From: Bacillota bacterium
Lineage (GTDB): Bacteria; Bacillota; Clostridia; Oscillospirales; Ruminococcaceae
Direction of reading: 5' to 3'
NCBI GenBank assembly: GCA_023439605.1
Contig: JAEXNS010000295.1
Coordinates: 1 to 11,541, forward strand
DNA length: 11,541 nt
The notes under the pieces: generated by a model
Database searches by the model: none
Told to the model about the DNA's origin: nothing
The model's input: the letters and a program-made list of their open reading frames with translations, nothing else
In this document: piece after piece, positions 5,861 through 11,541 of the stretch
Position numbering within the stretch: the stretch's first letter is position 1
Layout: each line of letters starts with the position of its first letter
Made by a program: the position numbers and the translations under genes

Positions 5861-6673
5861 TTGAGATTTAAAAAAGCAATTTTAGGGCTAATATCTGTTT
5901 CTATGTGTACCATGTTTTCTTTTGGTATGGTTGTAAATTCAGCTGAAACAGATGTTGTAAACATTAAGGTGGGAGATTCAACAGCAAAATCAGACAAAAC
6001 GTTTTCAATGGAGGTAAGTTTGGATAATTCTTATTCTAGTGGAATTGTAGGTGCAGAATTTGCTATTGCATATGACCCAACAGTTATATCTATAACAAAC
6101 ATTTTAGAGGGAAGTATTTCAAAAACTGGTGCAAAAGAAGCTGAACTGGCTATAGTTGGTGATAATTCTGACTATTCATGTTTTAGTTCAAACATTTCTA
6201 CTAATTTTGTTTCAGTAGTTTGGAGTACAGGATTACTTGATGATTCAAGTACTTGGATAAAAAATGATGGTGTTTTTTTTACAATAGAAGGAAAGGTAAA
6301 AGATGGGGTAACGGGAAAAACTTCTTTAGAAATTATACCTATAAAAAGAACATTAAATGGAGTTCAAAACAGTAAGCTTTCATTCGCTACTTATTCAAAC
6401 TCACAGATTACACCATTGAATTATGCAGTTCAAAATGGAACTTTGCAATTAAGTTCAGGAACAGCAACTCTTAATTATGGAGATATAAATTCTGATGGAA
6501 AACCTGACAATATGGATTTAGTAATGCTTTGTCAATCACTTGTTAAAGACATTCAATTAACAGCAGACCAATTAAAACTTGCAGATGTATCAGGCGATGG
6601 AAATGTAGACGTTGCAGACGTTGCATTGTTGAAACAATATATTTTGGGTGATAATGTTAAATTAGGCAGATAA
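5861..6673 (+). CDS. Small cohesin-dockerin protein (adaptor-type scaffoldin)
   Basis: Secreted protein of 270 residues: signal peptide (1-28), a single cohesin (about 33-198) and a C-terminal dockerin (206-265). The cohesin is recognised from VGAEFAIAYDPTVISITNILEG (61-83), a typical start of the cohesin jelly roll, and from its length. The dockerin has two calcium loops: Asp208/Asn210/Asp212/Asp219 and Asp242/Ser244/Asp246/Asp253. It has no catalytic domain. One cohesin plus one dockerin matches the plan of adaptor scaffoldins such as ScaC of Ruminococcus flavefaciens; its partners here are inferred. The TTG start at 5861 is supported by AAGGAGGG six bases upstream and by the signal peptide beginning MRFKKA. 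Tandem TAA stops end it. It is the first gene of an operon, 27 bases before GH30, so it is made together with the hemicellulases it may carry. Confidence 0.9.
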   Translation: MRFKKAILGLISVSMCTMFSFGMVVNSAETDVVNIKVGDSTAKSDKTFSMEVSLDNSYSSGIVGAEFAIAYDPTVISITNILEGSISKTGAKEAELAIVGDNSDYSCFSSNISTNFVSVVWSTGLLDDSSTWIKNDGVFFTIEGKVKDGVTGKTSLEIIPIKRTLNGVQNSKLSFATYSNSQITPLNYAVQNGTLQLSSGTATLNYGDINSDGKPDNMDLVMLCQSLVKDIQLTADQLKLADVSGDGNVDVADVALLKQYILGDNVKLGR

Positions 6674-6700
6674 TAAGATGAGTTTTAAAAGGAGTAAAAA

Positions 6701-9700
6701 ATGATTTTAAATTTAAAAAAATCGATAAGTATTTTCATAGCTTTAATGATATCTATATATTTTGTTGTAACTCTTATAAATTTTGATAGTGTTTCAGCTG
6801 CTGGAGATTGCACTATTAATTTATCATCAAAAAAACAAAGTATTCAAGGATTTGGTGGTATGAACCATCCAGCATGGATTGGTGATTTAACAGCTGCACA
6901 AAGAGAAACTGCATTTGGTAATGGAGATAATCAATTAGGCTTTTCTATTTTAAGAATTTTCGTTGATGAAAATAAAAATAACTGGTCTAGAGAAGTAGCA
7001 ACTGCTAAAAAAGCTGTTGAAAAAGGTGCACTAGTATTTGCTTCACCATGGAATCCACCTAGTGATATGGTTGAAACATTTACAAGAAATGGCGTAGCAA
7101 ATCAAAAAAGACTTAGATATGATAAGTATTCAGCATATGCACAACATTTAAATGATTTTGTAAAATATATGAAAGATAATGGCGTTAATTTATATGCTAT
7201 ATCTGTACAAAATGAACCTGATTATGCTGATGAATGGACTTGGTGGACACCTCAAGAAATTTTAAACTTTATGAAAAACAATGCAGGTTCTATTAATTGT
7301 AAAGTAATTGCACCAGAATCATTTCAGTATAGAAAAGATTTGTCTGATCCTATTTTAAATGATTCACAGGCACTTGCCAATATGGAGATACTAGGAACAC
7401 ATTTTTATGGAACAACTATAAGTAACATGGCTTATCCTCTTTTTAAACAAAAAGGAGCGGGTAAAGAACTATGGATGACAGAAGTTTATGTTCCAAACAG
7501 TGATGCCAATTCAGCTGATCGTTGGCCAGAAGCTTTAGAAGTATCATACAATATGCATAATGCAATGATAAATGATTTTCAAGCTTATGTATGGTGGTAT
7601 ATACGTAGACAATATGGTCCTATGAAAGAAGACGGAACTATAAGTAAACGTGGATATATGATGTCTCACTATTCTAAGTTTGTTCGTAGAGGTGACACAA
7701 GAGTCGATGCAACAGTATCACCAAACACAAATGTTTATGTAACTGCATATACAGGCAGCGATGGCAAAGTTGTTGTGGTTGCAATGAACAAAGGAACCTC
7801 TGCTGTAAACCAAAAATTTGTTATAAATGGTAGCTCTATTTCTAGTATGGATAGTTATAGGACATCATCAAGTGAAAATATGAAAAAAACAACTGGGATA
7901 GCTGTAAGTAATGGAAGTTTTACGGTTAATCTTCCAGCACAAAGTATCACAACATTTGTTGGCAGTTCTTCAGGTGTTATTGTAGACCCTACTCCTGTTG
8001 AGCCAACAGCAGATGCAAAGGGATATTATTTTAATAGCACATTTGAAAACGATACCGCTCCTGTTGATGGATGGGCTGCTAGAGGTGCTGCTGAAGTATT
8101 GAATAGTGGTGCAGTAGCACAAGCAGGAACTAAATCTTTGTTAGTAAGAAACAGAACATCAGCATGGCATGGAGCACAATATGCTATTTCAGATTATTTT
8201 GCTGGAAAATCATTAAGTTTTAGTGGTTGTGTTAGAAGCAATGTTTCAACATCTACTTTCTATATGTCTTTACAGTATACTGATTCTGCTGGAGAAACTA
8301 AATATATGCGTATAGCTGAGGCTAAGACAGCCATGGGTAATTGGGTTCAATTAAAAAATACTAATTTTGCAGTACCCATAGGTGCAACAAATTTAATTAT
8401 TTATTTTGAAACACCAGAGGGAACAGACAATTTTTATATTGATGAAGTAATAATGGCAAAGCCAGGTACTATAATAAATGGTCCTGAACCTGTTCAAGAA
8501 ACAACAACTACAACAGCTGTTGTAACTACCACTACGACTACAACTACAACTAAAGCGACAACTACTACTTTAGCAACTACAACCACATTAAATAATACAA
8601 TATTATTTGGAGATATCACAGGTGATAATAATATAAATAATGGTGACTTGGATTCTATAAGTCAATATTTAATAGGCGATTTAAATCTAACTGGCAATTC
8701 TCTATTAGCAGCCGATGTAACTGGAGATGGAAAAATAGATGTTGCTGATTTGGCTTTAATGAAACAATATTTAATGGGTGATAACGTTAAACTAGGAATA
8801 GTTACTGAAACCCCAATAGAAACAACTAAAGTAAGTGAAACAACTACTACAGCTGTGCAAACAACAAAAGCAACTGAAACTACAACTCAAGCTGTTGAAA
8901 CAAAAACAGACCCAGCAATTTATATGGCAACAGTTAAAGCGGCAATGGTTGAAACAGAGCCTAGTAGTGCAAGAAGTCAGTTATCAAATGTAAATTACGG
9001 ATCACTTCAAAAATATTCGTATTATTCAAATACTTGCAAACGTACAAGAAATGTAAATGTTTTATTACCAGCAAATTATTCAAAAGATAAAAAATATCCT
9101 GTATTGTATGCTATGCATGGATATTGGGGAAATGAAGATTCTCTTCTAGATGCAGGAGATGCTTCACTAAAATTAAGACAAATTATTGGCAATGCAATCG
9201 CACAAAAAGAAGCAAAAGAAATGATTGTAGTATTCCCATATATTTTTGCTAGTGCTACAAGAGATACTTTGACAGGTATGAACGATGAAAGCAATGCGGC
9301 ATATGATAATTTTATTAATGAATTGACAAATGATTTAATGCCTTATATTGCAAAAAACTTTTCTATTGCTGAAGGTCGAGATAATACTGCTATAACAGGT
9401 TTTTCTATGGGTGGAAGAGAATCATTATATATTGGATTTTCACGTCCTGATTTATTTGGTTATATAGGAGCAGCTTGTCCAGCACCTGGAGTTGCACCAG
9501 GTTTGATTGCATCAAATAACTTTAAATTTACTGATAATCAAAAAAATCCATATCTTTTAATGATAAGTGCAGGTTCAAACGATACAGTGGTGTATACAAC
9601 ACCATCTGGATATCATGATATTTTAACAAGCAATAAGGTAAATCATATTTGGCACTATGTAAACAATGGCGATCATGGCGGAGGTACAATTAGGCCTCAT

Positions 9701-9736
9701 ATTTACAACTTTGTGAGAGCTTTATTCAAAGCATAA
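6701..9736 (+). CDS. GH30_8 glucuronoxylanase-CBM22-dockerin-CE1 esterase
   Basis: Bifunctional secreted xylan-degrading enzyme of 1011 residues. Order: signal peptide (1-33), GH30 subfamily 8 barrel plus beta-sandwich (36-421), CBM22 (440-588), Thr-rich linker (601-629), dockerin (636-698), second Thr-rich linker (703-736) and CE1 esterase (740-1011). GH30 keeps acid/base Glu172 (QNEPDYA) and nucleophile Glu261 (WMTEVY). Its YIRRQYGPMKEDG segment (Arg302/303) corresponds to the arginine that binds the glucuronate side group in XynC-type enzymes, so cleavage next to methyl-glucuronate is expected. CBM22 keeps Arg461, Trp489, Tyr526 and Glu570. CE1 has Ser902 (GFSMGG), Asp961 and His992, and probably cuts feruloyl or acetyl esters. 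ATG 6701 has AAAAGGAG six bases upstream. It is second in the operon, with no terminator before the next gene. Confidence 0.96.
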   Translation: MILNLKKSISIFIALMISIYFVVTLINFDSVSAAGDCTINLSSKKQSIQGFGGMNHPAWIGDLTAAQRETAFGNGDNQLGFSILRIFVDENKNNWSREVATAKKAVEKGALVFASPWNPPSDMVETFTRNGVANQKRLRYDKYSAYAQHLNDFVKYMKDNGVNLYAISVQNEPDYADEWTWWTPQEILNFMKNNAGSINCKVIAPESFQYRKDLSDPILNDSQALANMEILGTHFYGTTISNMAYPLFKQKGAGKELWMTEVYVPNSDANSADRWPEALEVSYNMHNAMINDFQAYVWWYIRRQYGPMKEDGTISKRGYMMSHYSKFVRRGDTRVDATVSPNTNVYVTAYTGSDGKVVVVAMNKGTSAVNQKFVINGSSISSMDSYRTSSSENMKKTTGIAVSNGSFTVNLPAQSITTFVGSSSGVIVDPTPVEPTADAKGYYFNSTFENDTAPVDGWAARGAAEVLNSGAVAQAGTKSLLVRNRTSAWHGAQYAISDYFAGKSLSFSGCVRSNVSTSTFYMSLQYTDSAGETKYMRIAEAKTAMGNWVQLKNTNFAVPIGATNLIIYFETPEGTDNFYIDEVIMAKPGTIINGPEPVQETTTTTAVVTTTTTTTTTKATTTTLATTTTLNNTILFGDITGDNNINNGDLDSISQYLIGDLNLTGNSLLAADVTGDGKIDVADLALMKQYLMGDNVKLGIVTETPIETTKVSETTTTAVQTTKATETTTQAVETKTDPAIYMATVKAAMVETEPSSARSQLSNVNYGSLQKYSYYSNTCKRTRNVNVLLPANYSKDKKYPVLYAMHGYWGNEDSLLDAGDASLKLRQIIGNAIAQKEAKEMIVVFPYIFASATRDTLTGMNDESNAAYDNFINELTNDLMPYIAKNFSIAEGRDNTAITGFSMGGRESLYIGFSRPDLFGYIGAACPAPGVAPGLIASNNFKFTDNQKNPYLLMISAGSNDTVVYTTPSGYHDILTSNKVNHIWHYVNNGDHGGGTIRPHIYNFVRALFKA
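8501..8587 (+). repeat. Threonine-rich linker encoded by imperfect ACN triplets
   Basis: This low-complexity stretch codes for a run of mostly threonine between CBM22 and dockerin. The third codon base varies (ACA, ACT, ACC, ACG), so it is not a clean microsatellite and is unlikely to slip. A second, less pure Thr/Glu-rich linker follows the dockerin (about 8807-8908). Such linkers are flexible and often O-glycosylated in cellulosomal proteins. Confidence 0.85.
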
Positions 9737-9769
9737 AATAATTATTAAATAGTCGAAAGGTGGAGTAAA

Positions 9770-11541
9770 ATGAAAAAAACTAAAATAGTTGCTGTAGCAA
9801 CTTCAGCAATTATGATGGCAGGTATGTTTTTAATCATGCCTAAGTCTGAAAATATGATGAACGCAAAAGCGGATCTTATATTTGATAACTTTGAGCTTAA
9901 TTATGATGGATGGACAAACTATGGGGATCAAACAAAAATTGAAGCAACAAAGGAAGCAGCATACAATTCAGAAAGAGGTATGAAAGTAACAAATCGTCTT
10001 ACAAAAGAAGATGGGGTTTATTCTGAAAAAGGTTTCTATATTGAGGGTGGACAGGATTATGATTATAGTGTATGGGTAAGAAATGATTCAAATAAAACAG
10101 AAACATTTCGTTTATCTCTTTCATATGTATTTATAAAAGATGAAAGTTCAGAAAAAGTAGAACTTGTTTCAAAAGAAGTACCAGCTGGTGAATGGGTTGA
10201 ATTAAAAACAAAATATAAAGCACCAGATGATACAGTAAATCTTACTTTAAAAATCAATACTGATAGCACATCTGATTTTAGTTTCGATGATGTAAATGTT
10301 GTTGGAAAAAACGTTATTAATTTAAATGCAGTAAAAGCTGCAGTTTCAAATCCTGGATTAAAAGATTATTATGCAAATTATTTTCGTGTAGGAACAGCAA
10401 TTTCTCCAGGAGTTTTAAGTAATTCAACAATAAATGCAATGATTTTAAAAGAATACAATAGTATAACACATGAAAATGAAATGAAGCCTGACGCTACTTT
10501 AGTTCAATCTGGTTCAAGTAATACAGATATAAAAGTATCCTTGAGTAGAGCAGCAAGTGTAATTGATTTTTGTACTAAAAATAACATAGCTTTAAGAGGA
10601 CATACTCTAGTATGGCATAGTCAAACACCAGAGTGGTTTTTCAAAGATAATTTTAGTTCAAGTGGTAATTGGGTATCAACTTCAGTTATGGATCAGAGAA
10701 TGGAAAGTTACATAAAAAATATGTTTAGTGCAATAAAAACACAATATCCATCTTTAAATTTATATGCATATGACGTAGTAAATGAAGCTACAAGTGATGA
10801 TTCAAACAGAACAAAAAATTATGGTGGAGCTAGAGAACCAGGTTATGGAAATGGCAAATCTCCATGGGTACAAGTATATGGAAATAATTCATTTATAGAA
10901 AAAGCATTTACATATGCCAAAAAATATGCACCTAGTAGTTGTAAATTGTTTTACAATGATTATAACGAGTATTGGGATCATAAAAGAGATAGCATAGCAA
11001 CTATGGCTTCAGGACTATACAAAAAAGGAGTTCTAGATGGCGTAGGAATGCAATCTCATATAAATGCGGATATGAGTGGATTTACAGGAATTGATACATA
11101 TAAAACAGCACTTGCGAAATATGCTGCAATTGGCTGTGATGTGCAAATAACAGAATTAGACATAAGTACAGAAAACGGCAAATTCACATTACAACAACAA
11201 GCAGATAAGTATAAAGCTATATTCCAAGCAGCTATGAATACAAAAAATGTAACAGCAGTTTGTGTATGGGGTCCAAACGATGCGAATACTTGGATAGGAA
11301 GCGAAAATGCTCCTTTATTATTTAACTCTAATAATCAGGCAAAACCAGCATACACAACTTTGGCAACATTAGTTCCAGAATCTCAATGGGGCGATGGAAA
11401 AAATCCAGGTGGTTCAGGTGGAACTGTTACAACAATTGAACCTGATGCAAACGGTTATTATTTTCATAGTACATTTGAAAATGCTTCAGAACCAACCGAT
11501 GGATGGGCTTCAAGAGGAGAAGCAGAAGTATTGAATAGTGG
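9770..11541 (+). CDS. CBM22-GH10-CBM22 endo-xylanase, 3' end outside the window
   Basis: Open to the window end: 590 complete codons. Order: signal peptide (about 1-34), a first CBM22 (35-180), a GH10 endo-beta-1,4-xylanase barrel (about 184-537), a Gly-rich linker (537-562) and the first 28 residues of a second CBM22 (from 563). GH10 shows HENEMKP (from His234), Trp282-His283 with Gln285, acid/base Glu339 (VVNEA) and nucleophile Glu462 (QITELDIS), so it should be active. The first CBM22 lacks three of the four usual xylan-binding residues. The order matches C. thermocellum XynY, which continues with dockerin and CE1; the same tail here is an inference. ATG 9770 follows AAAGGTGGAG and the frame begins with a good signal peptide (MKKTKIV). 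It is 33 bases after GH30, with no terminator between, so it is the third gene of the operon. Confidence 0.96.
   Translation, partial: MKKTKIVAVATSAIMMAGMFLIMPKSENMMNAKADLIFDNFELNYDGWTNYGDQTKIEATKEAAYNSERGMKVTNRLTKEDGVYSEKGFYIEGGQDYDYSVWVRNDSNKTETFRLSLSYVFIKDESSEKVELVSKEVPAGEWVELKTKYKAPDDTVNLTLKINTDSTSDFSFDDVNVVGKNVINLNAVKAAVSNPGLKDYYANYFRVGTAISPGVLSNSTINAMILKEYNSITHENEMKPDATLVQSGSSNTDIKVSLSRAASVIDFCTKNNIALRGHTLVWHSQTPEWFFKDNFSSSGNWVSTSVMDQRMESYIKNMFSAIKTQYPSLNLYAYDVVNEATSDDSNRTKNYGGAREPGYGNGKSPWVQVYGNNSFIEKAFTYAKKYAPSSCKLFYNDYNEYWDHKRDSIATMASGLYKKGVLDGVGMQSHINADMSGFTGIDTYKTALAKYAAIGCDVQITELDISTENGKFTLQQQADKYKAIFQAAMNTKNVTAVCVWGPNDANTWIGSENAPLLFNSNNQAKPAYTTLATLVPESQWGDGKNPGGSGGTVTTIEPDANGYYFHSTFENASEPTDGWASRGEAEVLNS

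Noticed and set aside
8501..8908. Phase-variable simple repeat in the Thr-rich linkers
   Set aside because: The triplets vary at the third base and changes would stay in frame, so on-off switching is not expected.
10063..10269. Minus-strand open frame inside the GH10 gene
   Set aside because: It lies fully within the coding frame of the first CBM22, whose protein reads through with clear family motifs.

Overview
The window is an AT-rich stretch from a cellulosome-forming, anaerobic low-GC Firmicute (class Clostridia, of the Ruminococcus / cellulolytic Clostridium type). The evidence is several duplicated-EF-hand dockerins, one cohesin, CBM22 xylan-binding modules, threonine-rich linkers, strong AGGAGG-type ribosome binding sites and Gram-positive signal peptides. 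The genus cannot be fixed from the sequence alone. Every enzyme present points to plant cell-wall polysaccharides, mainly substituted xylan.

Layout. Left arm, minus strand: an SGNH esterase with CBM22 and dockerin (54-1901) and a GH5 glycanase with an N-terminal dockerin (2088-3467), separated by a clear terminator. A ribosome binding site at the extreme left edge suggests one more minus-strand gene outside the window. Middle: two paralogous AraC-family regulators that converge (3683-4477 plus, 4706-5497 minus). Between them lies a short GC-rich, strongly structured island (about 4595-4690) that no gene explains. Right arm, plus strand: a compact operon of a small cohesin-dockerin protein (5861-6673), a GH30_8-CBM22-dockerin-CE1 enzyme (6701-9736) and a CBM22-GH10-CBM22 xylanase cut by the window end (9770-11541). 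The gaps inside the operon are only 27 and 33 bases.

How the parts fit. Each AraC gene is divergent from one CAZyme arm: the first from GH5, the second from the xylanase operon. This suggests two neighbouring, duplicated control units. The right operon should attack glucuronoxylan: GH10 for the backbone, GH30_8 cutting where methyl-glucuronate is attached, and CE1 removing feruloyl or similar esters. The SGNH protein could remove acetyl groups. The cohesin-dockerin protein could add docking capacity or act as an adaptor between enzymes and a main scaffoldin encoded elsewhere. Dockerins of the two right-arm genes resemble each other closely and differ from the two left-arm dockerins.

Most worth a second look: the structured GC-rich island between the AraC genes, the adaptor-like cohesin-dockerin gene heading a hemicellulase operon, the sharing of a near-identical CBM22 between adjacent enzymes, and the palindromic leader with a cre-like core at 5781-5817.
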